A program made the position numbers and the translations under genes. Positions 44,490 to 55,570 of a DNA stretch of 64,000 nt are shown one piece after another (within the stretch, counting starts at the first letter, position 1; every line of letters starts with the position of its first letter). The notes under the pieces were generated by a model. That model worked only from the letters and a program-made list of their open reading frames with translations. It was not told where the DNA came from and ran no database searches. The stretch comes from Megaustenia siamemsis (lineage: Eukaryota; Mollusca; Gastropoda; Stylommatophora; Ariophantidae). The stretch is from NCBI GenBank assembly GCA_032433765.1, contig JAVIAB010000092.1:104569779-104633778 (forward strand), given 5' to 3'.

Positions 44490-44960
44490 AAGATTGTTAC
44501 TGCTCATTTCATACATGCTAACATTAAAAATCTGGAAAGTATTCCAACAAAGACCCTCCCATAAACAAGATACAAATGGAACATGGACCAGGTGTTTAGG
44601 AAATAAAAAGGAAGAAATAATAGAGTTAATGACAAACAGAAACATTAAGATAACGGTGCCAGCCGAAACCAAACATACGCCTTGTTGAAAGAAGAAGCAG
44701 TTAGATTAGAAAGTACTTATACAAAGTACAGATAAAAATGTTAATGTAAAGAAGATTACATAAATTATATAACCCAACGCAGAGTAACCAACGGCATATT
44801 CAAACTATTGAAGAAGAATCTTAGGAAATATTTGAGGAGTCGTTAGCAGAAAATGAGAGAATAGGTGTTAGAACCTTTTTTTCAAAACAGTAAGATTTTT
44901 AAGAAAAAAACAAAAGATGAACAGTATAACCCAACATAAATCATCAAATGACCAAATTGG
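44490..44960 (+). pseudogene. Family G LINE endonuclease N-terminus remnant
   Basis: The plus strand reads LGNKKEEIIELMTNRNIKIT, then AETKHTPC. This fits the LINE endonuclease start (xLxxKxxEIxxLLxxxxIxIxxxxETK) with the Glu of ETK kept. The following 260 bases are Lys-rich and frame-broken. The matching reverse transcriptase begins at about 45020. Confidence 0.5.
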
Positions 44961-44964
44961 TAAT

Positions 44965-45012
44965 CCCCTATTCTTCTACCTTTCAATTCTCTGTGGAGCA
45001 TAGGTCTTTCTC
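44965..45012 (-). pseudogene. Short R1-like LINE terminus
   Basis: ttcttctacctttcaattct and ctctgtggagcataggtctt match the C-terminal LCS end of the R1-like remnant at 46085-46380. Too short for more. Confidence 0.4.
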
Positions 45013-45019
45013 TAGTAGA

Positions 45020-45720
45020 CCCATTAAAAAAATTGACAGATGAATGGAGTACTTCGAGGAGCTTCTCAAACCCCTAGGGGAGAATCAGAATACAATAATG
45101 CAAAACCAAGAAAGGACAACACTCAAGCAAGAAATGTCAGAAATAGAAAGGGTAGTTAAAAAGTCATCAACAAACAAATCACCAAGAAGCGCATAGAAAT
45201 TATCAACAGAAATATCCCAAACAGGTTAGAGAGTTTGGCATCATATTGCGATATAGAATTGTCAATGTAGCATGGAAATAACAATTAGCATCTACTGAAT
45301 GGCGACTAGCAACAATTAGAATTTACAACGATAAGAAAAAAACAAAGGAAACAATAGAGAATGCACGCAGTATTGAGACATTGTTGAGCCAAGTAGGCAA
45401 AATGTATGCCAAGATTATAGTAACAAGATTAAGACCTATTATAGAACTCCAGTTAACAGAAGAATGAAAAGGGTTTAGAAAAATAGAAGTTGTACAGATG
45501 CAATCTTCAAATTTAATACAGCTGTTAGAGAAGAATATAGTATTTTATTTTAAAATAATCTTTTCATAACTTTTGTTTACCAAGAGAAAGCTTTTAGCAG
45601 AGTGGATAAAAATCAATTACGATAAACATTGGCTTAGTATGGAGTAGGTAGTCGCCTTATTAGATGCTGCGAGAGTTATTGCAGAAGTGTATTTACAGAA
45701 AGTAAGGGACATTGATGAAT
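45020..45720 (+). pseudogene. Family G LINE reverse transcriptase, fingers and palm
   Basis: The plus strand gives EWRLATIRIYNDKKK, then ENARSIETLLSQVGKMYAKI, then LQLTEE, stop, KGFRKIEVVQMQ (equivalent to LTEEQxGFRKxRSCTDAIF), then VYQEKAFSRVDKNQLR across frame changes (the palm Asp is replaced in the usual FxDxxKAFD). The GVSQGCVLSPLLF block follows at 45968. Repeat Z lies between. Confidence 0.65.
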
Positions 45721-45749
45721 GATGATATCGTATGACAGGGAACAGTTGG

Positions 45750-45932
45750 CTGTGTTCACTCTCTGCGCGGTTTCGCCTTATGTCTTTTGGCGTGTGCTGA
45801 GACTGCTAATATGGGGACTACAGTTACCTTTCTTTCTTTGGGAGATGAGTTAGTAATTCGGATGATTCCACTGGCACGGGCGGTTGAGCAATTATGGATT
45901 TTAATTCGTTTGCTGTGATACCGAGGCCTTCC
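45750..45932 (-). repeat. Dispersed repeat Z, copy 2
   Basis: Reverse-oriented match to 21850-22032. In copy 2 the readings are GITANELKSIIAQPP to KER before a stop, and KRIKIHNCSTARASGII to PRRE before TGA. Stop positions agree with copy 1. It interrupts the family G reverse transcriptase. Confidence 0.65.
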
Positions 45933-45954
45933 ATAACCAATAACCAATAAAAGG

Positions 45955-46035
45955 GACATCTAAGTCAGTAACATATGGAGTGTCACAAGGATGCGTATTA
46001 TCTCCGCTCTTGTTCATCACTTACATCAACAACAA
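45955..46035 (+). pseudogene. Family G LINE motif B block
   Basis: The plus strand reads VTYGVSQGCVLSPLLFITYI, the usual xGVxQGxxLSPxLFxxYI reverse-transcriptase block. It lies between repeat Z and an R1-like insertion. Confidence 0.75.
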
Positions 46036-46049
46036 ATGTAAACATTCCA

Positions 46050-46395
46050 AGCCTCAAAATGAAATTCTCAAAGAACCACTCTTTGCTTATCATCAAGGCC
46101 TCTTCTTCTACCTTACAGCTCTCAGTGGAGCATAGATCTTCAACAAACACTTTTCATGCCATTATGTTTCTTGCCATTCTGTTTCTTGCTATTCTTTTAA
46201 GATCATTCAATGTATTTCTCATCATCTTCATCTCTGCTTCCATCTGTCTTCTCCAAGAATTCCGTGGTCTTCCTCTTTGTCTTTTCCACTGGGGATTCCA
46301 AAAAAGGCCAGTTGTGTAATACTCTCAATTGGCTTCCGCGGTGTGTGTATAATTTTTCCTTTCTGCTGCTACCTACCTGTGCAGTTTTTCCTTTT
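46050..46395 (-). pseudogene. R1-like LINE C-terminus
   Basis: In minus-strand readings: TPRKPIESITQLAFFGIPSG, then a basic block equivalent to the RPRNSWRRQIEAE block of R1, then VFVEDLCSTES-like. It matches the C-terminus of R1 (26460-26690) closely in order, so it is the same family. Frame-broken. It lies within family G. Confidence 0.7.
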
Positions 46396-46419
46396 TCATT
46401 TTATGATCAAGGTCTACTA

Positions 46420-47060
46420 GCTTACAATGAAACAGAACTTCAACATCTGCCATCCATCAATAAGGTATCCAAAATGAGTAACATTAAAATAAGCTGTGAC
46501 AAAACAGCGGTCACGATAACAGCAGATGTTTATAATAGCTATAGAAAACCACACTATAAAGCAAGTGAAATTCTTCAAATATTTAGGAATAATATTCTCA
46601 AAAGACAGCAAGATGGATAACGAAATAAACATTCGATGTATCATGGCAAATCATATATTGGGACAGCTAGCCCTGTGCTTCAACATAATACAACACCTCT
46701 CCTAACAAAAAAAACATCTTATAAAGAGTATACACATTCGCATCTTGTGCTGTCAGTGCCAAACAAGGTCGCTAACGAATAAACATAAAAGGAAGCTAAT
46801 CACCACAGACATCAGATGTTTGCGAAAGGCTCATGGAGTGATCATGATAGAACAGAATCCGAAACTTTAGAGAGAGGTTGGTCATTCAATCAATTCTGAA
46901 CTGCATGCAGAGACAACAAATGAAATAGTTTGCTCGTCTGGAAATAATGTCAAGAGATTTTTATACCAAACAAAACATATATTACAAGAAATAGAAGAAG
47001 TGATAGAACCAGGGTAAGATGGACTGGTAACATCCTAGAAACGCTACAGCAACCTCCAAT
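46420..47060 (+). pseudogene. Family G LINE thumb and C-terminus
   Basis: The plus strand gives VKFFKYLGIIFSKDSKMDNE, then INIRCIMANHILGQL, then MQRQQMK, stop, FARLEIMSRDF, matching the thumb (KYLGxxFxxD) and the WFGHVxRM-type C-terminus of LINE reverse transcriptases. Decayed by frameshifts. Repeat Y copy 2 starts directly after it. Confidence 0.55.
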
Positions 47061-47072
47061 AACAATGACAGA

Positions 47073-47195
47073 AGCTTTAATGGTAGGGCCATTATAGCGA
47101 GCAAAAACTGGGACTAATAAATTTATTCGATCAAAACTATTGCTGACATTTAGCAGAAATAGGATCATTGCACTCAAGACAGATTCGTAAGTGCC
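47073..47195 (+). repeat. Dispersed repeat Y, copy 2 (uninterrupted)
   Basis: Runs from aatggtagggccattatagc through attcgatcaaaactattgct to caagacagattcgtaagtg. It serves as the unfilled version of the split copy at 38398-39062. Class unknown. Confidence 0.7.
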
Positions 47196-48422
47196 AGTAA
47201 GACAAGAATTGAAAAGTTATATCTCCCTCGGCACTCTAAGGGGTATACAAGAGAGAAATTGAAGAATGAAAGAGAGAGATAGAGATAGGGAGAGAGAAAG
47301 TCCAGGTATCCGTCCTCGTGAATTGTGAATTTAGGTAAACTTTGTGTTTTTATTAAAACCTCCGAAGATAAAATAAATTAGACGCATCAGATATTTCACA
47401 ATGAACCACTTTGCATGCAATAGTCAGCACATTAAATGTTAGTTATATTAGTAATAATTGACTTGTTTCTTGGCTACATTATCAACATTCACATGTACCT
47501 TTCCTCGCACTTAGTTTGTATTACTTCACGCAATCTTCAATATTCAATTTTGTTCTCCTGGTGCCAAAAGTATACCCATTTGAGAATCACTGCTCTGTAT
47601 GTATGCACGAATGACACAACCGAGAGTACTCACACATTCAATTTCCTTGGCACACCAAGAATGTGTGTGGAAACTCGCAGGCCCGGAAATTAGGAAACAA
47701 GTCAACAAACATCTATACCTCACCACGGTTCGTTTGACTTGGCTCAGCTCGCAAACACTGTCAAACTATCATTATAACATCTATATAATCTGCAGTAGCG
47801 GGTGACCGCAGGTATTACATTAGGTGGCTCCAGTTCGGTCAACTGTTGGATTTGAAAGGTTTTTTTTAATTTTAATTCTGGTGGTGAAAGAAACAAAATT
47901 AGAATCCCAACACATTGTGATGAAGTCTGTAGACGCGCCAGCTTCATATAGACATGACAACCCACAGAAAAGGGAATATATAAAATAATAATCATAGTTT
48001 TCTTTCTATCCTGTTTCTGAGTCTGACAGGTCTAATTATTTAAGCATATAAATCGCATGATCAGTGATATCGCCTCGAGATGTGTAAATATATGTTGTTA
48101 CCTTATGTAAGATCGAATGCACGGTGAAATCAGTGACGAGCAAGATAGAGATCATCTCGTGGTTGAGCTGAGCACACAAAATCACGGATTACATTTGAAG
48201 GTTAAATATAACAGACTTCAGGTCGTGTACGATCTAAATTGATAATAATATATATTTATAATTCTTATAATTGCTAAGAAATTATAATAAACAATTTTCA
48301 AAAATTCTCACGCATACCCTGGTTGGCTCTTCAGTTTCCACACTAAGAGCTGTGAAATTCATGTGTAATCAGACATTGTTTGGGGAACAACAAATTTTGC
48401 AAAGTAATAATTATAGTTCTAT
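47196..48422. other. Unassigned stretch
   Basis: Contains a short (GA)n near 47270. Short frames (47436-47693 and others) have no recognised domain. Confidence 0.45.
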
Positions 48423-48431
48423 AAACAAGAA

Positions 48432-48779
48432 CACAATCTACAGAAGAATACGTAGAATTGGATGGAAAGAATTGAAAACAAACGATGAAGTCTTAAAATA
48501 ATTAAAAAGTGAAAGGAGAACTACGATATACAATTTAAACAAGACAAATGAGATTTTGGGGGCATGTTAAAAGACACAACAGACTACTAGAAGTAATCTT
48601 GAAAGAGAAAATACAAGGTAAAGAGGCAGAGGGAGACGCAGACGAAGGTTGACGAGTAACATCAAAAGATGAACAAGTCAACCTATGATGACCTGCACTA
48701 TCAAAGCAAGAGACAGGGCAGAATGGCGCTCCATGGTAGCCAACCTTCGATGCGGAGACGGCACTCAATGAAAAAAAAC
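48432..48779 (+). mobile_element. Family A LINE, 5'-truncated (A6)
   Basis: Begins in RRIRRIGWKELKTNDEVLK (reverse-transcriptase C-terminus) and ends caatgaaaaaaa after the usual ggcgctccatggtagccaac block. A perfect 9-bp TSD, aaacaagaa, is at 48423-48431 and 48780-48788. The tail here is A-rich rather than (TGA)n. Confidence 0.9.
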
Positions 48780-49082
48780 AAACAAGAATAAACCGATGAT
48801 GACCATTTAGGTGTACGCAATTAGTAATATTTTATCAAGTAATGAATGGGGCTGTCTCATTACCAATAACGCTTTTGGGTTTGACATTAGTAGTAGTAAA
48901 TCTGGTTCTATTACTTAAAATAATTATGTATCATAGTTTTGGGGAGTTAACATTCCAAATAATAAATTGATTCATGTAATTAACAAGTTGAGCTTTATAA
49001 TAAGTAGTAATGAATTGTGCATCCATCCTGTTATATAATTTAATTATAAACTGAGATGTATCGATCTTTTAATTGTTATTTA

Positions 49083-49345
49083 TAAGATTGTACCATTTAG
49101 AACAATGATAAGATTGTAGCATTCTGAACAAAATAATAAGACTGTATCATTCCAAACAATGATGAGATTTCTAACAATTGGCCAGAATGTATATTTCTAA
49201 AATTGATAAATTTGTTTCATTTTTTAACAACTGATTACATTGAAATAATCATACCAGTTATTTTATCAGATTGTATCATTTGTAACATTTGATCAAATTT
49301 GTTTCATTCCTAGCAAATGATAAGATTGATAATAATGATAAAAAT
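49083..49345. repeat. Degenerate minisatellite (about 26-30 bp unit)
   Basis: Repeated variants of gataagattgtaccatttagaacaa at irregular spacing. Units are too diverged for an exact period. No element ends were seen. Confidence 0.55.
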
Positions 49346-50067
49346 ATATAATAAATATCAACGAATAAGATATGACCATTCCTAACAATAAAAAAAATGC
49401 ACATCCCTTGTTGTTGATAATATTATATAGATTCTAAATATTCGTAATACTGTACCACTTTTATCAAATGATAATATTTAAGTTAATTATTACCATTGTA
49501 TTCTTTCAAGTACTTAGAAGGGCGGCATCTTTCCTTATGAGTTGATATTTTTATTTCATTCTTAGAATACTGTTAATCTAACATTCGAAATTAATGGACG
49601 GGATTAACCATAGAGGGACCATCAAGCACATAACTCTATACAAGATAACGATCTTGGCTTTTTGAAAACTTATCTTTTATGACCTAACCAAGTGTGTCTC
49701 GTTTGTCTGTCTTCTAACGCCACAAGATAGAGCTAACTCGTAGATCTGCAACTTCTTTCTGAATTTCAGAATTCTGAATAGGGAAAGTTGGAACTTGCCC
49801 TGCCTAGATTTAATGCAATACTAGGTCCTCCATACTAGTAGAGTTGGCCCAACCGCCGTGGTGAACAGCGATGAATCATAATTATGTGAAACTGTCAATA
49901 TCCCACTGAAGCTGTTTTCACTTTATTTTAACACAGAGAACACAAATGAAACATTACTGTTGTTTATTTCAAGTGTCATTTTAGTTCTGTTCCTATAAAT
50001 CGTGAAACGTTGATAGTGAAACTTTCAGGAGTTTACTATACTTTCTCAAACTTTAAATTTATTATTA

Positions 50068-50070
<3 letters not shown>
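49346..50070. other. Unassigned stretch
   Basis: Nothing recognised. Confidence 0.4.

Positions 50071-50129
<59 letters not shown>
50071..50129. repeat. (CT)n microsatellite
   Basis: About 29 CT units directly upstream of repeat W copy 2. The Ser/Leu-rich open frame through it is an artefact. Confidence 0.95.
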
Positions 50130-50133
<4 letters not shown>

Positions 50134-50235
50134 GATCAGGACTCAATCAGAGTTGGATTTCAGACTCTCACATGAAGTCAGCTGTCAGGTTAAGTGTGTT
50201 GATCGCCCCCACAGACAGAACATCACAATTAAAGT
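50130..50235. repeat. Dispersed repeat W, copy 2
   Basis: Matches 20912-21015 (tgcgatcaggactcaatc, then cagactctcacatgaag, then cacagacagaacatca). As in copy 1 it begins exactly at the end of a dinucleotide array. The match ends about 105 bp in. Confidence 0.75.
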
Positions 50236-50432
50236 CTGCCAGATCCACTCTGATTTAAAACCCGTTAAAACGTTGCACCGTGTTCTGCGCCAGTGGCCCA
50301 GTGCATCCGATTTCAGCCAGCATTTTATTCAGGTTTGCATTCCTTAGCCTTTGATTATTATTATTATTATGTTCTGTTATGGAAAAGATCCCAGTTTGTG
50401 ATACCGTACAACGATATGATTTCTCCATACTA

Positions 50433-50536
50433 TAGTCCGTTCAAAAATTCATAATCACACCTGAATTAGTTTTGCGTGATAACCGTTTGTTATTTTGCTT
50501 TCAAATGTTGCATGCAATCTTAGAATATTGATGACG
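50433..50536 (+). repeat. Left terminal inverted repeat of Sailor-like element
   Basis: 104 bp. It shares cataatcacacctgaattag, then ttttgcgtgataacc, then catgcaatcttagaatattg with the right end. The 3' boundary at gatgacg is where similarity stops. Confidence 0.93.
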
Positions 50537-50855
50537 TTATAGAAATATTTTTGCTCTGAGAAATTTGATCTAGTTTAAAAGTTTTCTTCTTTAGACTATA
50601 TTAAATTCACCCTGTTCGAATATGACACCCTTTTAGGATATATACATTAATTTGGTGCGGTCGTTCACGTAAAATAGTTTGGATATTGCAGAAACACTAA
50701 CTTCAGGAAAATCCCGTGCACAAAACTGAATTGTTATTGAACGACATGACGCACCACATTAATTACCGAAGGGAAGATGTATCTTTATTAATTTTTGTGA
50801 AGACTCAGTAGACAATTTGTTGACTTTAAATACCAACATTTATATCTAAATTACA

Positions 50856-52123
50856 ATGAGTTTGAAATGCAAATTTATAACTATGCAAAAGGTTACATTT
50901 TTACTATATCAGCACTTCCTTAGGGAATCCAATATGGGGCATTTATATTGTGATATTCATGACCCAGAGAGACGAACGCAACTCGCGTTTGGTCTTAATA
51001 GATCGTCATTTTCTCATTGGATTAAACAAGACTCAGAGTGCACTCATGTCAATCAAGGAAGGAAAAGGAAAGTCGACAGCTTTGGCATGGATGTCATAAA
51101 ACGTGAGATATTGAAAATGTTTGCTAATAATGTACTTGTTACTCTCAGGAATTTGAAATTAAATTGCATGCAGATTGCAATATTGACATTTCTAAAAGTA
51201 CTCTACGGAAGATTGTGCGAGGAGTCGTCTTCACTTTCAGAAAAACATTTGGAGGCAGGAATATTATTTGTGAAAAACCACACTTGGTCATTGCTCGAAG
51301 CAAATGCCTGAGACAGATCCGTGAGCGGCGGAGTGAACGGTATGATATTGTATATTTGGACGAATCATGGGTCAACGCACACCACACCTATGCTAAAGAA
51401 TGACAGTCAGTAAATGGCAAACTCAAAAGAACAATTCCGAGCAGCAAAGGCCAGCGCATTATATTAACGCATGCTGGAAGCACTGAAAACGGCCTTGTCC
51501 ATGATGCGGGACTTATTTTCCAATCAAAAAGTACCGACGGTAGGGACTACCATACTGAAATGAATGGAAACATTTTCAGGCACTGGTTGGAGAACGATCT
51601 TTTACTAATCCTGGAGAGACCTTCATTCATAGTCATGGATAATGCATCATACCACAATGTCGTATCAGAGGAAGACAAAGTGCCTACTGCATCAAATACA
51701 AAAGAACAAATTAGGACATGGCTTGCGAATGAAAATGTCAAATTTGACGACACATATCTAAAACCCGAATTGTTACAACTTGTGAAGAATACGAATAAGA
51801 AAATGGTGTACCATGTTGACAAAATCATTGAGAAATACGGCTATACCTCTTTTCGACTCCCTGCATATCATGCGCACCTTAATCCAATCGAACTTGTCTG
51901 GGCTCACGTCAAAGGACAAGTTGCAGAACAGAACAGGACGTTTAAAATGTGTGATGTTGAAGTTCTGACACGCGAGTCTCTCTCAAAAATAGACATTCCG
52001 TTCTGGAAGAAGTGTGTTGAACATGTGCTGCGGGTGGAAGATGAGTACTGGAAACGAGATGGATTACTATTTGTCCAGCCTGTAATGATTATCAACCTCT
52101 TGGAATCGTCAGATTCGGAATGA
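50856..52123 (+). pseudogene. Sailor-like DDE transposase (frameshift and stop)
   Basis: The frame from ATG 50856 (MSLKCKFITMQ) includes a helix-turn-helix-type region (RTQLAFGLNRSSFSHWIKQ, about residues 45-65) and a basic KRKV stretch. A frameshift at about 51158-51164 moves the rest to another frame: IVYLDESWVNAHHTYAKE (first Asp), an in-frame TGA at 51401 where related proteins usually have Trp, then IVMDNASYHN (second Asp, about 51640), then LPAYHAHLNPIELVWAHVKG (Glu, about 51890). It ends LLESSDSE at 52123. The DDE_3-type fold would cut and join the TIR ends. About 420 codons if unbroken. Confidence 0.9.
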
Positions 52124-52432
52124 TTAAAATTAAGATGAATTCAATTCCAGCTGCAGTTAGGACGTCCTGGGGTCTAATGGTGACCGAAGGACAAGACTAA
52201 TTGTAACCAATTGAATTCATGTTTGCAAATACACATAACGAACAACACCTACCATTAAGCACTGTATAGATACGCCTCTGACAAGAATTGCAGTAAACTG
52301 GAAAATTTAACACGATTACTGTAAACTCTAAAATTGTAATCAACTTGTGTGATATCATCATAAAAGATCAAAGGAATTCGCTGATGTGCAAAATCTGTTG
52401 TGTTTGTGGAATAAAAAATACCAAAATCTTTG

Positions 52433-52536
52433 CGTCATCAATATTCTAAGATTGCATGCACAATTTGAAACCAAAATAACAAGTGGTTATCACGCAAAAC
52501 TAATTCAGGTGTGATTATGAATTTCTGAACGGACTA
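52433..52536 (-). repeat. Right terminal inverted repeat of Sailor-like element
   Basis: 104 bp, the reverse complement of the left repeat with about six substitutions. It ends cggacta, followed by TA. Confidence 0.93.
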
Positions 52537-52789
52537 TAATTAATTTCTGAGTTTGTAGCATGTTATAGATAAATCCTTTGAAAAGAAACATTCCAAAGAT
52601 CGGCAAATGTGATACTTCTTTTAGTGTAAAATATTTATTTTAGTTCAAATTTTATGGTATGATATAGCTTCATATTATCTCTGCTATTATTGTGATATCT
52701 CTGAACGTTTTTCCGTTTTTCTTTTGCTTATAGAGTTTTTTTTATTCAACACTGGGAATTCATAATATTTTTTTCTCCTGTTCTCTCTT

Positions 52790-53530
52790 CTAACAGATTT
52801 TGTAAATTGTCTATGTACTACTAGCTATTTAGTTTCTCTCTAGTTTGCCTAATTTCGTCTTTCTTTCTTCTATGAGACAGTGTTTTCCCCCTGAGATATA
52901 GTTCTGCTTCTTATGTTATTTTCCGGGGATAATGTTTTGTGCTGATGAGATGAGATATCTCTTTCATGTATGGCTAGCTTGTCTGGCGCAATGTCTGCTT
53001 GTATCGACATCAAAAGTCACATTGATATTGTACTTCGATGTTATATTCTGATGGTATAGCATTTGTGTCAACGCGTGTTAGATGGGCCCCTCTTACCACC
53101 TTTTAAAGCCTTATTTTGAAATCCCCCATTAGTAGTTCATGGTTAGTCACAGTCTACGCCAGGTAGTGACTTTAATGTTACCTCTGATCTCCATCTTAGC
53201 TAGACCAGGATGAAGTCTATTTGGTTTCTTGTGTTGCCATCTGCAGAGGTCCCGGAATATAATCTTCTTGTATATTATTTAAAGAAAGTGATGTCAATAG
53301 CAAGGTTGTTACAAAATTCTGCATGGTTTCTCGACGTCAATTTGAAGTCCTATACTATATGACCTCTAAGCTTTTCTCTCTTTTTCAGTTCTTTTTATGC
53401 AATTTTTAAAATTGAATCCGCCATTGATGATTAAAATATCTTCCTTATTACTTTTTTCTATTGTTTAGTTTACAGTGACTTTGTAAGATTCGTCAATTTG
53501 CTCTTTATTTACTACCAAACTGGTTAGAAT
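52790..53530 (-). pseudogene. LINE endonuclease C-terminal half
   Basis: In minus-strand readings: DILIINGGFNFK (equivalent to IIxGDFN), then SADGNTRNQIDFILV, stop, LRWRS, then VTLKSLPGVDCD, then a stretch equivalent to NHELLMGDFKIRLKKV. These are the C-terminal blocks of APE-like LINE endonucleases, including the DxxRNQIDxIL and DH motifs. The catalytic His position is uncertain because of frame breaks. Reverse transcriptase is absent nearby. Confidence 0.65.
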
Positions 53531-54719
53531 GCTTTTGCTAAATCGAAATTATTGAAACATGAAAATTATATCTTTATACATTTCATATTAACCAGCATTT
53601 TAATTTTAAATTAGATAATAACGGCTGCCAAGAAAACTTACCTTCTCTATGAGCGTTTCTGTGTTCAAGAAAGAGATAGAACTGCTAACATATATCAATT
53701 GATTGCAATAGTGTTTTTTTCCAAAAACAAGAAAAATAGATGATTCTCTATATAAACAAGCTTTAAGATCAACATTATTAAAAAAAAACATATTTATGAA
53801 CGAAATTATGCGGTTTTATGAGAGCGAAGAATAAAAGATATACACAAATTATTTGAACAATGTGCTATATAGGCCTTGTGGGCACAGAGTTCTATGCTTA
53901 TTTTTTGTTATGACAAAGGTAAAAACAGTAATTGTGTTTACACAATAATATGTTGGCCAAGATGCAACTCCTCCACTGTAAATAAAATTTAAAGAAAAAA
54001 AAACACACAACATTAAACCAGTGATTGCAAGCTTCAATCATAGATACCCGCTTCCTGGTCTGAGGGGCAATAAACTGCGCGCACAAAAACCCGCTTAATA
54101 AACGGCTCTGGGTATCAGACACAGGACAGTGTTGAAGGCTATATATTTGCATGCAGACACGGACAAAACTTAAGAGGTAGATATTTGCATGCCACCTTTC
54201 ATCACCAGACAGGAAACTGCTGTTATTGTTCATTCACTGATTTCTTCTACTTCTTCGTCGTCTTATTTTTTTTTCTTTTTCTGCGTTCAGTTTCCTATGC
54301 TCATCTTATCACACAGAAAGAAGAGCTGCCACTCTGAATTTTGTCGTTAGCAAAAGATCGTCACAAGCACCCCACAGTTTGTCTGCAAATTGTCTTATCT
54401 TCGGGTCAGATGTCGGTGTTTAGATCTCGGTACAGTTCACATGTTTGAAAGACAATTTCTAGTCTGTAGACTGGTTTGATCTATACATTGCGAGGATGCA
54501 ATTATTGGCGATCTATATAGGAGGAAGTTCAATCTTCAGTGAGCTTATCAGAGCTACAAGATCATGGTTTATTGTGTTCTTTTTAACTTCAGAGAAAAAA
54601 TCTTGTGCTTTTTACTTTTTATTACGTCTACCGTGCATCTTTATATGTTACTTTGATTAAACGTTTTTGCTTCATTGATACTTTGTGAAAAATTATTCTT
54701 CATGTGTACCTTCGTTTGC
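53531..54719. other. Unassigned stretch
   Basis: About 1.2 kb with short frames only (54233-53898 minus is the longest, 111 codons, no domain recognised). Confidence 0.45.
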
Positions 54720-54902
54720 TAGTATGTCAGCCTCTTCATTTCCTGATGCAGGAGAAAGTGGGCAGTACCCATTTCAGTTCAACTTTATCTGTGGTTGCTA
54801 GCCGGTTCAACGCTTCAACAACTATCTATAGACGATCTTCTGTTCTGCTTTGGACAGCCTTTAGAACATAACTGCTGTCCCATAAAAAAAATATGGTGTT
54901 TT
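54720..54902 (-). pseudogene. Family E LINE RNase H remnant
   Basis: The minus strand reads DSSYVLKAVQSRTEDRL, then VVEALNRLATTDKVELKWVL, then SCIRK, stop, RG. This follows the RNase H pattern DSxxVLxALxSR, then VxLxWVPxHxGIxGNExAD. The catalytic end is decayed. Its reverse transcriptase lies at 55571-56900 on the same strand. Confidence 0.6.
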
Positions 54903-54913
54903 ATGTCATTTGA

Positions 54914-55142
54914 CAATCATTATTTTTTGGCCATGTAATGAGAAGAGAACAACTGGAATATATAGTAACAACTGGGAAAATTGAGGGATGAAGAGATAGA
55001 GGAAAGCCAAAAAAAAAATATCGGACAGCTTAAGAGAATGGCCTGTCAGAAGGTCAACAGAAATGATAAATAACTGTCGAGATCGAAAATTGTGGAGAGA
55101 CATGATCACCTACGCCAGCAGGCCTGGTACTTGACGATGATG
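54914..55142 (+). mobile_element. Family B LINE 3' end (B6)
   Basis: 229 bp with the B 3' landmarks and a gatgatgatg-like tail. A perfect 11-bp TSD, atgtcatttga, is at 54903-54913 and 55143-55153. It is inserted into family E sequence. Confidence 0.92.
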
Positions 55143-55304
55143 ATGTCATTTGATTATCTTAGTGGCTTCTTGAAGTATTTGAAGTCTGCTCTGTTATTTG
55201 TTGAAAGCTATCCTGTCGTTATTGACAGCGTTGAGTGCGGTATGACATTTGTTTCACCTATCTCTTGCCTGTGCGTTCCATGACAGTACCTATTTTTGAT
55301 GTTG

Positions 55305-55557
55305 TAAAGTAAAGTACCCCCGTCACGCCAAGTGGCGTATAGGGAATATGGTGTTAATGACCATAAATTTACAGACTTTCGGCATATGATTTTTGGGGTA
55401 ATGTGGTCGGTATTACGCCCGTGCCGCTTCACTTTCCCAGAAAAAAATCCGGTACCCATTAAAGGCTGGGTGAACCCGGAAGCCGTCGGTTGGGATCGAA
55501 CCCTACCCCTTGTCCTTTGCAGTCCAGTTCACTAACCACTGAGCTATCCCGGCTCCC
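55305..55557 (-). mobile_element. tRNA-derived SINE (S4)
   Basis: Full-length minus copy with tail ctttacttta at left. A perfect 13-bp TSD, atttttgatgttg, is at 55292-55304 and 55558-55570. It splits family E sequence. Confidence 0.95.
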
Positions 55558-55570
55558 ATTTTTGATGTTG

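Larger units (their letters stand above)
50433..52536 (+). mobile_element. IS630/Tc1/mariner element, Sailor-like, complete ends
   Basis: 2,104 bp bounded by TA (50431-50432 and 52537-52538), the target used by this superfamily. Inverted repeats of 104 bp (50433-50536 and 52433-52536) start tagtccgttca and differ at about six positions by eye. The single gene inside is a DDE transposase with about 83 residues between the second Asp and the Glu, far longer than the 34-41 of common Tc1/mariner groups. From memory, a DD82E group called Sailor exists in invertebrates, and this may belong to it. The gene is broken. Confidence 0.92.

Noticed and set aside
50010..50258. Ser/Leu-repeat protein frame
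   Set aside because: It is a reading of the (CT)n microsatellite plus part of repeat W.
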